A stretch of DNA of 37,652 nt from Spirochaetota bacterium (GTDB taxonomy: Bacteria > Spirochaetota > Spirochaetia > Treponematales > Rectinemataceae): positions 1 through 37,652 of the forward strand of contig VKGY01000026.1 of NCBI GenBank assembly GCA_008080685.1. Direction: 5' to 3'. The position numbers and the translations under genes were made by a program. Shown in pieces: positions 24,511 to 32,727 of this stretch. How positions within the stretch are numbered: position 1 is the first letter of the stretch; every line of letters begins with the position of its first letter. Below the pieces are notes generated by a model. The model was given only the letters and a program-made list of their open reading frames with translations, was not told the origin of the DNA and made no database searches.

Positions 24511-25274
24511 CGCTTTCGTCCTCCTTTCGCCCATTCCATGTCCGGCCGGTGATAAAAGGCGAAAAGATCGTTGGATATGGCCAATGCGGCATGGACCGCA
24601 AAGGCGGTAAAAATCGAACCTGTGGCAAGGGTTATTGGACAGAGGACCGCTCCCAGGAAGAGGGCGCCGATGGCCTCGCCTGGACCCTTGGGAATGTGGA
24701 CAGCGGCGTACAGGGCGATGTTTATCCCTATCGCGGTCCAGGGACCGAGCCGTTCGGCCAGGGGAAAAAGCAAGGTTCCCCGGAAAAGGAGCTCGTAGGC
24801 AAAAAGGTAGATAGCCCAGAAGGCAAGGTCCAGGAGCACCGTTCCCATGGTCCACCTTGGGATTTTTATCTCGGGATAGCGGCCGAAGTCCCTTTCCTTC
24901 GCAGCTATTTTCTTTGCCCTAAGCCAGTTGCCACCCACCAGGGCTCCGGAGAGGAGGATGGGAAGCCCAAGGTTGAGGCCAAGGGATCTTGCATCGCCGG
25001 GCGGCAGGGAAGGCCAGCGGAGCCCCATTGTCCCAAGCTCCTTCTCTGGAAAGGCGGCGAGGGCTGCTAGGCTGCATAGAATGCCGAAAAGAAAGGCACC
25101 CCAAAGCTTGTTGAAAATGAAGTAGGCTACGGCTCCGCGAGTTTCGCCGAATTTTCGGAAGAACCAGGTTTTTGTCCCGGGGCTTTCTATGGTGAGCCAA
25201 TAAGCCAGGAAGGCCAGGATGAAGGCTAAGAGGAACCAGAAAACCCCTTCCTCCGGAAGGCCTGGGGCGCTCAT
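24507..25274 (-). CDS. CPBP-family intramembrane metalloprotease-like protein
   Basis: The 255-residue protein has about seven hydrophobic segments and the CPBP (Abi/CAAX) motif region AYELLFRGTLLFPLAERLG. The family's first motif is EExxxR; here the first Glu is Tyr, while the second Glu and the Arg remain. LYAAVH and FTAFAVHAALAISNDL supply the two later histidine motifs. The ATG at 25274 overlaps the epimerase stop by ATGA. Its role is unknown; together with the SDR and epimerase it may act on a lipid or membrane substrate. Confidence 0.82.
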   Translation of the reverse strand: MSAPGLPEEGVFWFLLAFILAFLAYWLTIESPGTKTWFFRKFGETRGAVAYFIFNKLWGAFLFGILCSLAALAAFPEKELGTMGLRWPSLPPGDARSLGLNLGLPILLSGALVGGNWLRAKKIAAKERDFGRYPEIKIPRWTMGTVLLDLAFWAIYLFAYELLFRGTLLFPLAERLGPWTAIGINIALYAAVHIPKGPGEAIGALFLGAVLCPITLATGSIFTAFAVHAALAISNDLFAFYHRPDMEWAKGGRKR

Positions 25275-26266
25275 AGGGATTTCTCCAGATATCCATGGTC
25301 CTGCAGCCATAAGAAGCTTTCCAGCACTGCCGTTTCTATGGGCGTGAAGGGCATGGACAATTCTTTTCTCGCCTTGGCGGGATCATAATAAAAACTTTCA
25401 CATCCGATCCTGGCAGCGGTGTAGCTCAGCAAGGGGGTGCTTCCATTGACCGCCGCCATGGCGGACTGGCCAAACCCGACGGCGAGGGCCAAGGGCCTCG
25501 GTATCTTGATCCGAGGCGGGGAGATGCCCATTACCTTGGAAGCCATGGAGAAAAATTCTTCGTAGTCCAGGTTCTGGTTTCCGGCGATATAGCTCTGGCC
25601 GACATTCCCTGCGATAAGGGCGTTTGCCGCGGCGACCGCCACGTCGCGGACGTGAGTCCAGCATTTACCGCCTTTGGTGTAGCCGAATATCTTGCCTTGG
25701 TAGAGGCGGATCAGCATGGCGCCGGAACTGGGGGTAGCGTCGTAAGGACCCAGCATGAAGGTAGGGTTGACCGTAAGGGCGGGAAAACCCTTCTCTTTCG
25801 CCGCCGCCAAGACCAGGTTCTGGGCTTCATATTTGCTGTCCATGTAGTCAAGGCCGTATTTCCAGGCTGTATAGGCTGAGTCCTCAGTGCCTGGCTTTTC
25901 CTTCGAACCGGGGTTGAAGGAATTGGCGGTGCCTATGTAGACGAATCTTCCCAGGCCTGCTTTCATCGCCGCATCAAGGACAGCCTGGGTTCCTCCGCGG
26001 TTGACCCGCCGCACAGCCTCGGACTTGGCCGGCCAGATCGAGGTGTTCGCCGCGGCGTGGATGACCGCTTCCTGGCCTGCGAAGGCTTTGCGCAATGAAA
26101 CCGGATCGAGAATGTCGCCATGGCTCTGTTCGAGCGCCAGGCCTTCCAAGGTGGGCGAAGCCTTGCCTTCCTGGAGGAATACCCTGACCGAATGGCCTTG
26201 CTCAAGCAGAACGCGCACAAGGTTGCTACCTAAAAGGCCGTCGGCACCCGTCACGATTACTTTCAT
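25271..26266 (-). CDS. NAD-dependent epimerase/dehydratase (extended SDR)
   Basis: The 331-residue extended SDR begins KVIVTGADGLLGSNLVRVLLEQGH (TGxxGxxG NAD(P)-binding), has GDILDPVSLRKAF, VIHAAANTS, FVYIGTANSFNPG and VNPTFMLGP. The usual YxxxK appears as Y-x-x-S-K (MDSKYEAQNLV nearby gives the lysine context), so the catalytic Tyr is at DYMDSK. It resembles dihydroflavonol-reductase-like or hydroxysteroid-type SDRs rather than sugar epimerases. It heads a three-gene overlapping operon. TATACT lies 7 bases before the ATG with no Shine-Dalgarno. Confidence 0.9.
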   Translation of the reverse strand: MKVIVTGADGLLGSNLVRVLLEQGHSVRVFLQEGKASPTLEGLALEQSHGDILDPVSLRKAFAGQEAVIHAAANTSIWPAKSEAVRRVNRGGTQAVLDAAMKAGLGRFVYIGTANSFNPGSKEKPGTEDSAYTAWKYGLDYMDSKYEAQNLVLAAAKEKGFPALTVNPTFMLGPYDATPSSGAMLIRLYQGKIFGYTKGGKCWTHVRDVAVAAANALIAGNVGQSYIAGNQNLDYEEFFSMASKVMGISPPRIKIPRPLALAVGFGQSAMAAVNGSTPLLSYTAARIGCESFYYDPAKARKELSMPFTPIETAVLESFLWLQDHGYLEKSL

Positions 26267-26273
26267 TGGTTGG

Positions 26274-26318
26274 AGTATATCCGGTATCCCATTGCCTGGG
26301 TATACTTCGTGCCAGGAG
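26274..26318. promoter_or_regulatory. Divergent -10 boxes for the epimerase operon and the LigB-type gene
   Basis: Reverse: TATACT (26274-26279) lies 7 bases before the ATG at 26266. Forward: TATACT (26301-26306) is followed by AGGAG (26314-26318) and the ATG at 26324. No clear -35 is seen on either side. Confidence 0.45.
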
Positions 26319-26323
26319 TGTTT

Positions 26324-27109
26324 ATGGCGACAATCCTATACTTTTCCCATGGCGGAGGCCCTCTTCCGATCCTCGGGGATTCGAGCCATGCGGCAATGGT
26401 TGCCTTCATGAGGGATTTCCCTCGGCGCTTTCCAAGGCCTGAGGCAATCGTAGTGGTGAGCGCCCACTGGGAGGAGCCTGTTCCCACCCTGTCCAGCGGG
26501 GCGATGCCATCCCTTATCTATGATTATTTCGGCTTTCCCCAGGAGGCCTATTCGCTCTCCTATCCTTCGCCCGGACACCCTGTCCTGGCAGGCCGGATCG
26601 CCGATTTCTTCAGCCGCGCGGGGATAGGGTGCCGACAGGATCCGGAGCGGGGCTTCGACCATGGGCATTTCATCCCCCTTCTTCTCATGTATCCTAAGGC
26701 GGACATTCCCAGCATCCAGCTGTCCCTGGCCAGGGGGCTGGATCCCAGGGCCCATCTCAACATCGGAGCCGCCTTGCGGCCCCTGCGCGAAGAAAACATC
26801 CTTTTCATAGGCTCGGGGTTTTCATTCCACAACATGCGGGCTTTTTCCTGGTCCGACGGCTCCGCAAGGGATCCGGAAAACGAGGCGTTCCAAGACTGGC
26901 TTTCCGAAACCTGCGCGGGTAACCTGGATTATCCCCAGATCGAGGCGCGGCTTGAGGGCTGGAAAAAGGCTCCGGCGGCGCGCTATTGCCACCCCCGGGA
27001 GGAGCATCTCCCGCCCCTCCACGTATGCGCAGGCTTGGCGGGGGATCCGGGCGAGAAGATTTTCGACGATTCCATCTTAGGAAAGCGGGCTCTTGCCTTT
27101 CAGTGGTGA
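26324..27109 (+). CDS. Class III extradiol ring-cleavage dioxygenase (DODA/LigB type)
   Basis: The 261-residue protein has the metal-ligand pattern of the DODA group: FSHGGGP near the start, VSAHWEE around residue 50, GFDHGHFIPLLLMYPKADIPSIQLSL, and a C-terminal YCHPREEHLPPLHVCAG. These give the Zn/Fe-binding histidines and the catalytic His. Such enzymes open catechol-type rings, or in some bacteria have unknown substrates. The ATG at 26324 is set by AGGAG 5 bases upstream. No aromatic pathway genes are adjacent. It converges with the deacylase gene (7-base gap). Confidence 0.9.
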   Translation: MATILYFSHGGGPLPILGDSSHAAMVAFMRDFPRRFPRPEAIVVVSAHWEEPVPTLSSGAMPSLIYDYFGFPQEAYSLSYPSPGHPVLAGRIADFFSRAGIGCRQDPERGFDHGHFIPLLLMYPKADIPSIQLSLARGLDPRAHLNIGAALRPLREENILFIGSGFSFHNMRAFSWSDGSARDPENEAFQDWLSETCAGNLDYPQIEARLEGWKKAPAARYCHPREEHLPPLHVCAGLAGDPGEKIFDDSILGKRALAFQW

Positions 27110-27116
27110 GGGTGCC

Positions 27117-28073
27117 TCAACCCAGGGCAGCCAAGGGTTCCCCTTCATTGATGGCAAGGGACGTGACCACAAAGAGCATCGTTCCGTCCTGGGGCGCGAA
27201 GTATTCGCCCAAGGGCTGGGCGAAAAAATCCCTTATCTCCCCGAGCTTTTGGCCTTTTGCAACCTTGTCGCCAGGTTTGACCGAAGGATACCAGCAGCCG
27301 GTCTGGGCGGCTATGGCCCCGATCATGCCGGGAATCCTGGTCACCGAACCGAGGTCCTCCACGGGGCGCGATAGCACGCCGAGGTAAGCGAGCACATTGG
27401 TCGTGCCTCTGAGGTAGGTTTCCACTTCTTCCTCGGACCAAAGGCCACACTGGCCGATTTCCGCCAGGAATCCAGGAACGCCGGATTGTGCGGCGCATCC
27501 GAAGGTTCCGTTGGTGGAGGAGGCGCCGACCACGTAAAGGATACCCATCAGGGAAGCCGCTTCGGCGGAGACCCGCGAAACCTCGGGGTCGCAGGCGGAG
27601 GGATAGATGACGAAGGGCACCAGGGCCTCATGGATATCGCCGCCGTGGAGATCCATGAAAAAATCGGCTATGGAGAAAAGTTGCGAAGATATGGCATAGG
27701 CGATTTTTTCGCTTACCGTTCCCAGAGCCTTGCCGGGGAACATCCGGTTCAGGTTCTTTCCATCGTCTGGGCCAAGGTACTGAAGCTTGGCGAAGAAGGC
27801 GTGGGGATTGGCGGGATGCACGATGGCCAGGCGTCCAGAAATATCCTTTGGATCTAGGTGCGACGCCAGGCGTATGGCCGTTTCGATTCCCGGATATTCT
27901 CCTCCGTGGATTCCTCCAGTGATGACCACCGTTTTTCCAGTTTTTGTCCCGTTGATGAGGGTCAAGGGTATCGAAACATCTGTCCCTGGGACCTTGAGAA
28001 AACCCTGGGTTTTTGAGCCGGGTGCCGCGGAAAGACCAGATACTGTAAGCAGTTGGTTGTTTGTGGATGGCAT
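27117..28073 (-). CDS. Succinylglutamate desuccinylase/aspartoacylase-family zinc hydrolase
   Basis: The 318-residue protein has the zinc site GGIHGGEYPGIE (His56, Glu59), the NRMFPG substrate motif (KNLNRMFPG), and FMDLHGGD with the third ligand. The C-terminal PGDKVAKGQKLGEIRDFFAQP lobe is a biotinyl-lipoyl-like beta domain typical of the M14-related AstE/AspA group. It removes an acyl or amino acid group from a small amide. The start is leaderless-like: TATAGT lies 7 bases before the ATG, preceded by TGA to make an extended -10. Confidence 0.9.
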   Translation of the reverse strand: MPSTNNQLLTVSGLSAAPGSKTQGFLKVPGTDVSIPLTLINGTKTGKTVVITGGIHGGEYPGIETAIRLASHLDPKDISGRLAIVHPANPHAFFAKLQYLGPDDGKNLNRMFPGKALGTVSEKIAYAISSQLFSIADFFMDLHGGDIHEALVPFVIYPSACDPEVSRVSAEAASLMGILYVVGASSTNGTFGCAAQSGVPGFLAEIGQCGLWSEEEVETYLRGTTNVLAYLGVLSRPVEDLGSVTRIPGMIGAIAAQTGCWYPSVKPGDKVAKGQKLGEIRDFFAQPLGEYFAPQDGTMLFVVTSLAINEGEPLAALG

Positions 28074-28080
28074 GAAATCG

Positions 28081-28136
28081 ACTATATCATAGGATTCTCA
28101 ACTTGTGTTGCGCTTGGCTGGGGTTCCGGGCATACT
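28081..28136. promoter_or_regulatory. Divergent promoters of the deacylase and MFS genes
   Basis: Reverse: extended -10 TGATATAGT (TATAGT at 28081-28086), 7 bases before the ATG at 28073. Forward: TTGCGC (28108-28113), 17 bases, CATACT (28131-28136), 7 bases before the ATG at 28144. Neither start has a Shine-Dalgarno sequence. Confidence 0.6.
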
Positions 28137-28143
28137 GTCCGCC

Positions 28144-29331
28144 ATGGAAGCATCGATGCAAACCCCGAAAAACAAGGGGGTGGTGGGAATAGGGATCCTC
28201 TCCGTCTCCCACCTGCTCAACGACCTTTACAGCAATTACCTTCCCCAGATGCTGCCCTTCCTGATGCTGGCCATGCCCGGATTCACGGTGACAAAGGCCG
28301 CGGTCCTGACTTCCGTGTTTTCAATCACCTCTTCCTTGATCCAGCCGGTCTTCGGCTATTTCGTGGACAACATGGGTCGCCGCTGGCTGGTCCACGTGGG
28401 AACCCTTTGGATGGCGATCATGTTGAGCCTGACGGGAATTGTCCATGAATACTGGCTTCTGGTGATTCTCGCCTCCTTGGCCGGCATGGGGACCGCGGCC
28501 TTCCATCCCCAGGCTTCGTCCATGGTCAACGTCCTCTCCGGAAAATTCAAGGCGGTGTTCTTTTCGATTTTCGTCGCCTTCGGAAACATCGGCTTCGCCC
28601 TGGGTCCCCTGCTTTTGGTGCCTCTCTTCCAAGCCTTCGGCCTCAAAGCAAGTCTTGTCACAGTAATTCCTGGGATTGTCGTCACCGTATTGCTCTATTT
28701 CTTCGCCCCGGAGGTGAATATCTCGGGCAAAGCTTCGGAGTCCCTGGGGTCGGCGGTCCAAACCTTGCGCAAATCTTCCCGCGAACTTTCGGCTATTGTC
28801 GGGGTTATCGCCGTGCGCGCCATGGCTTACACCGGCATGCTGACCCTTTTGCCCCTGTATTTCCAAGAGCGGAATTATTCAAAGATTGTGGCGAGCCGGC
28901 TGGTTACTTTAATGCTGGCCTCCGGAGCCTTGGGCGGCGTTCTTGGGGGTGTAATCTCCGATCGCTATGGCAGGAAGCCCTTGGTGGTAGCCTCCCTCAT
29001 GCTCGCTTCTCCCCTATTCTATCTATTCTTGAATACCCAACGCTTCGTATCCTTGGTCTTTCTCGCCTTCGCGGGCATGAGCCTGATGTCGAATTTTTCC
29101 GTAACCATAGTCGCCGCCCAAGAGGTCATTCCCGACAACAAAGCCCTGGCGTCGGGCCTTACCATGGGATTGGCGGGAGGCTTGGGCGGGCTTGCGGTGA
29201 TCTTCATAGGCCGTATCGGGGATGTGTGGGGACTTTCGACGGCCATCTCCATTCTTTTCGCCTTGCCGATCGCCGCAGGCTTTGTCGCCCTCTTCATGCC
29301 CGGGAAAAAGCGGGCTGCCACAGGAGCGTAG
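28144..29331 (+). CDS. MFS transporter, fosmidomycin-resistance-like
   Basis: The 395-residue membrane protein has 12 predicted helices, the loop 2-3 motif FGYFVDNMGRRW and its repeat ISDRYGRKPL. The N-terminal HLLNDLYSNYLPQMLPF and GTAAFHPQASSMV segments are characteristic of the Fsr-type drug exporters. The ATG at 28144 is used because homology starts just after it and the promoter -10 ends 7 bases upstream; an open frame further upstream crosses the promoter. The substrate is unknown. It ends 3 bases from the convergent EamA gene. Confidence 0.9.
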   Translation: MEASMQTPKNKGVVGIGILSVSHLLNDLYSNYLPQMLPFLMLAMPGFTVTKAAVLTSVFSITSSLIQPVFGYFVDNMGRRWLVHVGTLWMAIMLSLTGIVHEYWLLVILASLAGMGTAAFHPQASSMVNVLSGKFKAVFFSIFVAFGNIGFALGPLLLVPLFQAFGLKASLVTVIPGIVVTVLLYFFAPEVNISGKASESLGSAVQTLRKSSRELSAIVGVIAVRAMAYTGMLTLLPLYFQERNYSKIVASRLVTLMLASGALGGVLGGVISDRYGRKPLVVASLMLASPLFYLFLNTQRFVSLVFLAFAGMSLMSNFSVTIVAAQEVIPDNKALASGLTMGLAGGLGGLAVIFIGRIGDVWGLSTAISILFALPIAAGFVALFMPGKKRAATGA

Positions 29332-29334
29332 GCT

Positions 29335-30217
29335 TTAGGCCTTCCGTGCTTTCTTCCCCTCCATCGAAATCTGGGAGAAGATTGCCGCGCTAAGCATGAG
29401 GGCTCCGCCTAAAAAAAGCCTTGCCGTAGCCGGCTCGCTCAGGATGAGCACTCCGCCGAGGGCTCCGAAAAGCCCTTCCATGGCCAGGATGATGGAAGCG
29501 TGGGCGGGAGGCGCATGGCGCTGGGCTACGATCTGCAGAGTAAAGGCGACACCGCAGGAGAAGATCCCGCCATACAGCAAGGGAACGGCGGCCGAGAGGA
29601 TCCCCTGGAAAGGCTGAGGTTCGAAGATCATGGCGACGATCAAGCTCAGGGCGCCGCAGACGGCGAACTGCCCTGCGGAAAGCTCGATGGGATCAACCTC
29701 CGAGGCGAAGCGGCTGATTACAAGGATATGCAATGCCCAGAAAAACGATCCCGCGAGGACAAACAAATCCCCTGGTGCGATGGAAAATCCCTTTCCTATT
29801 GTAATTATGTAGAGCCCGGCCACCGCCACAAGGGCGGCGAAATAGTCTTTGGCCTTGGCTTTCCGTCCGAACAAAGCTCCAAGCATCGGTACTATGACCA
29901 CATAGAGGCTGGTGATCCGCGGTGGTTGTTACCAATCCCACCTGCTGGAGGCTGGCTCCGAGGAACAATGCGGATCCTGTGAAGATATATGGAAGCATGG
30001 GCTTTGGGCGATTGGCATTGGCTTCGGCAGCCTCGGATTTTCTCCGTCGGATCAGGGGAATGAGGACGAGGGCGCCGATAAAATAGCGGATCGCGTTGAA
30101 TGCGAAGGGGCCAAGGTCGTCCATTCCCACCCTCTGGGCGACAAAAGCGAAGCCCCATATGGCGGCAGTCAGTAAAAGGAGGGCATCGGAGGCGAGGATC
30201 GAAGGAGCGGGGGGCAT
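29335..30217 (-). pseudogene. EamA-family (DMT) transporter, small deletion and frameshift
   Basis: The first 100 residues (DALLLLTAAIWGFAFVAQRVG, FNAIRYFIGALVLIP, GASLQQVGLVTTTA) are the normal first EamA repeat. The sequence then leaves frame at about 29917 and resumes in another frame at ITSLYVVIVPMLG, reading on through the second repeat to 29335. Family members have about five residues (GxAGF) between TTA and ITxLYVV, so about 14-16 bases have been lost. An internal GTG at 29901 could start only the second half. With the lesion the ten-helix transporter is not made. AAGGAA precedes the ATG at 30217. Confidence 0.82.
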
Positions 30218-30234
30218 CGTGGTTCCTTGAGTGT

Positions 30235-30247
30235 CTGAAATTTTCAG
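30235..30247. repeat. Short palindrome upstream of the EamA gene
   Basis: CTGAAA-T-TTTCAG is an inverted repeat with 6-base arms, 18 bases upstream of the EamA ATG. It could be an operator, but nothing else supports this. The rest of the 30218-30340 intergenic stretch shows no gene. Confidence 0.3.
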
Positions 30248-30343
30248 CTCGACGAATGTCGCGCCTTAGGCAGGCAGGATATCCCGTACAGCCGAGAAAG
30301 GTAAAGCACTGGCTGCTGGCGCTGGAATTCTTGAAAATATTCC

Positions 30344-30372
30344 TTGACACCCTAAGAAAGCACATGTATCCT
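30344..30372 (+). promoter_or_regulatory. Promoter of the alcohol dehydrogenase/CUT2 cluster
   Basis: A perfect TTGACA (30344-30349), 17 bases, and TATCCT (30367-30372). A start near 30379 gives a short leader. GGAAT and ATTCC arms flank the region just upstream of the -35 and could form a weak operator. Confidence 0.72.
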
Positions 30373-30424
30373 GGATTCTGGATCCATTACGGGGGTGCCT
30401 ATGAATCCTTCGACAGGTTCAACC

Positions 30425-31471
30425 ATGAAAGCCTTAGTTCTGACCTCGCCAGGAAAATTTGAAATTAGGAATATCCCCATGCCTGAGCCTGGGCTTGGGG
30501 AAGTGCTCTGCAAAATCCGTGCTGTAGCAATTTGCGGAAGCGATCCGGAAATTATCCGGGGCGATATCGCAGGCGTTTGGCCGCCCTCCTATCCCTTTAC
30601 CCCGGAAGTGGTCAAGATTGGTCCGGGAGTCGTAGGACTTGAGGTGGGAGACCATGTGGCAGGAGAGGCCCACAAGGGTTGCGGGATATGCCGAAACTGC
30701 ATGAATGGACGTTATACGCTTTGCGAAAACTATGGAAAGCCCGAGACTGGCCATCGGCATTACGGTTTCATATCTCCAGGCGCTTACGCTCAATTCAATG
30801 TCTACTCTGTAAAAAGCGTAAAGAAGATGCCTGCTTCCGTCAGCTTCCGTGAAGGGGCTTTGGTTGACACCGCCGGAGTGGCGCTCCATGGGATGGAACA
30901 GACGGGCATCACAGCCGGTGGAACTGTGGCTGTCATCGGTCCCGGGCCTATCGGCCTCATCGCCATGCGGTTCGCCAAGGCCCTGGGCGCAGCCAGGGTC
31001 ATCATGGTCGGCCGAGGTGTCCGGCTTGCAGCGGCTCAAAAGCTGGGCGCCGACGGAGTGGTGGATTTTGCAAATGTAGAACCAGTGGCGGCGGTGCGGA
31101 AATTTACCGGAGGCGAGGGCGTAGACGAAGCCTACGAATGCTCCGGCGCCGAAGGGACCTTCGCCCAGGCGGTAAAGATGGTCCGCAAGGGTGGCAAGGT
31201 AGCCCTTCTCGGCGTACCTTCGGACAAGGCATTGGAAGGGCTCCCCTACAAATATATCGTTCACAACGAAGTGGCCATCTATGGATCCCGAGCAAACCCA
31301 AACGTCTCGTGGAAAATCATACAGGCTATCGCTTCCGGCAAGCTCAGGGTGGACGACCTGGTAACCCACACCTTCCCGCTGGAGGACTTCGGCACCGCTC
31401 TCGATACCTTCGTTGGCAGAAAGGGCGGGGCAATTAAAGTGGTGATCGAGCCCAACGGGCCTGAAAAATGA
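30425..31471 (+). CDS. Zinc-containing alcohol dehydrogenase, catalytic motif deleted
   Basis: The 348-residue MDR protein has AICGSD (catalytic zinc Cys37), the four-cysteine structural zinc loop GCGICRNCMNGRYTLC, and the Rossmann motif VIGPGPIGLIAM. It resembles sorbitol/L-iditol or 2,3-butanediol type dehydrogenases. The conserved GHE(W)xG segment that supplies the second zinc ligand is missing: the sequence runs SYPFTP directly into EVVKIGPGVV at residues 60/61 (30604/30605). About six residues (18 bases) are absent in frame, so activity is doubtful. The ATG at 30425 matches family starts; another ATG at 30401 after GGGGGTG would add eight residues. It heads the catabolic cluster. Confidence 0.85.
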   Translation: MKALVLTSPGKFEIRNIPMPEPGLGEVLCKIRAVAICGSDPEIIRGDIAGVWPPSYPFTPEVVKIGPGVVGLEVGDHVAGEAHKGCGICRNCMNGRYTLCENYGKPETGHRHYGFISPGAYAQFNVYSVKSVKKMPASVSFREGALVDTAGVALHGMEQTGITAGGTVAVIGPGPIGLIAMRFAKALGAARVIMVGRGVRLAAAQKLGADGVVDFANVEPVAAVRKFTGGEGVDEAYECSGAEGTFAQAVKMVRKGGKVALLGVPSDKALEGLPYKYIVHNEVAIYGSRANPNVSWKIIQAIASGKLRVDDLVTHTFPLEDFGTALDTFVGRKGGAIKVVIEPNGPEK

Positions 31472-31479
31472 AATCGCTA

Positions 31480-31517
31480 GTAAATATTTACCATGAATCC
31501 AGAGTCAGGGGTTCATG
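31480..31517. repeat. Palindrome and hairpin between dehydrogenase and binding-protein genes
   Basis: A perfect 12-base palindrome GTAAATATTTAC (31480-31491) is followed directly by a 9-base-pair stem CATGAATCC/GGGTTCATG (31492-31500 with 31509-31517, loop AGAGTCAG, one wobble). No T run follows, so it is not a terminator. It may be an operator or an mRNA processing structure ahead of the binding-protein gene. Confidence 0.45.
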
Positions 31518-31559
31518 ATAAGTAGAGATATGAGGACAAAGTTTTATAAGGAGGGCGAG

Positions 31560-32600
31560 ATGAGCATTGCGAAAAAAGGAATCTTATTGTCGCTGGCGTG
31601 TGTGCTGTTGTGCACATCGGTGGCTTTCGGGCAGGCTAAACCCACGGGAACGCAAATCCCCCATGGGAAGCTCAACATCAAATATCCCGCGATTATCGAT
31701 GTGGACGAGACGATTTTCGCCAACAAGAAGTACAAGATCGGTTACGCGAACTGGAATGATGAAAACTCGATCTCCATCATCGTCCGCGATTCAGTGGTGG
31801 ACGCATGCAAGTACTACGGCGTTGAACTCATGGTCTTCGACAACAAGCAGGATCCGAACAGGGCTATGTCCAATGCGGAAACGGCCATCTTGGCGGGAGT
31901 GGATTACTATCTCAACTTCAACCAGGACGAGTCTATAAACGCCGCCATCGCCCAGAAACTAGCCAACAACGGCATCCCTATGATCTCCATCCAGACCAAG
32001 GCGCGGTTGAATGTCGATCCGGAATACCGTGTGAACAACGAGAGGGCCGGTGCCATCTGCGGCGAACTCCTTGTCAACGCTGCCCTCAAGATGTGGCCTG
32101 GGCAGAAGCCAGTCCTCTTTATAGCCGGACACCCCCAGGCGGGAGTCAACTTTATCACCCGCGCCAACAGCGCAATCGCCGCAGTGAAAAAAGCGATGCC
32201 CGACGTGAAGGTGTTCGAGATCAGCACCGAAGGTAGCCCGGAAGTGACCCGCCAGAGAACCGCGGATTTCCTTACCGCCAACCCCAAGGGGAAGATCATG
32301 ATGTGGAACCACATCGACCAGAACACCCTGGGCATGCTCGCGGCGGTCAAGGCGGCGGGCAGGGAAGGCGATGTCATCATCACTTCCTTCGGCGCCAATC
32401 CAGTCATATTCCCTGAGCTTAAGAATCCCAAGTCTCCGGTGATCGGCACGGTAGCCCAGTTCTCCGAGCGCTTCGGCTGGGATCTGCTGCCTTTGGTGCT
32501 CCGCCATCTCAACGACGGCGTGAAACCTCCTCTCGTGACCCTTCCCCCCCTGGACATCATCACCAAGGACAACCTGTCTCGCTATTATCCTGGGATGTAA
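31560..32600 (+). CDS. Sugar-type (CUT2) ABC substrate-binding protein
   Basis: The 346-residue periplasmic protein has a signal peptide (KKGILLSLACVLLCTSVAFG, cleavage near GQA). It has the periplasmic-binding fold pattern of the RbsB group: KIGYANWNDENSISIIVRDSV, VFDNKQDPNRAMSNAETAILAGVDYYLNFNQDES, IPMISIQ, VNNERAGAICGELL and a late ITSFGANPVIF hinge strand. It binds a sugar, polyol or other small ligand for the downstream importer. AAGGAGG (31549-31555) fixes the ATG; a longer frame upstream lacks homology. Confidence 0.9.
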   Translation: MSIAKKGILLSLACVLLCTSVAFGQAKPTGTQIPHGKLNIKYPAIIDVDETIFANKKYKIGYANWNDENSISIIVRDSVVDACKYYGVELMVFDNKQDPNRAMSNAETAILAGVDYYLNFNQDESINAAIAQKLANNGIPMISIQTKARLNVDPEYRVNNERAGAICGELLVNAALKMWPGQKPVLFIAGHPQAGVNFITRANSAIAAVKKAMPDVKVFEISTEGSPEVTRQRTADFLTANPKGKIMMWNHIDQNTLGMLAAVKAAGREGDVIITSFGANPVIFPELKNPKSPVIGTVAQFSERFGWDLLPLVLRHLNDGVKPPLVTLPPLDIITKDNLSRYYPGM

Positions 32601-32669
32601 ATTAGGGTGGAAGATTGTGCTCCGGTATTGCTGATGGAGCATGTTCAAAGGTACTTAACATTGGGCGAA

Positions 32670-32698
32670 AGGCACCTCGGCCAAGGGCTGGGGTGCCT
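32670..32698 (+). promoter_or_regulatory. Stable hairpin between binding-protein and ATPase genes
   Basis: A 13-base-pair stem: AGGCACC-T-CGGCC (32670-32682) with GGCTG-G-GGTGCCT (32686-32698), loop AAG, including two G-T wobbles. No T run follows. It probably protects the binding-protein mRNA 3' end so that more binding protein than ATPase is made. Confidence 0.6.
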
Positions 32699-32727
32699 AT
32701 TCGCCTTGCGTGTAAAATGGAATTACT

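Noticed and set aside
28081-28092. Forward coding of 28053-28448
   Set aside because: It overlaps the divergent promoter region and the MFS gene out of frame, without homology.
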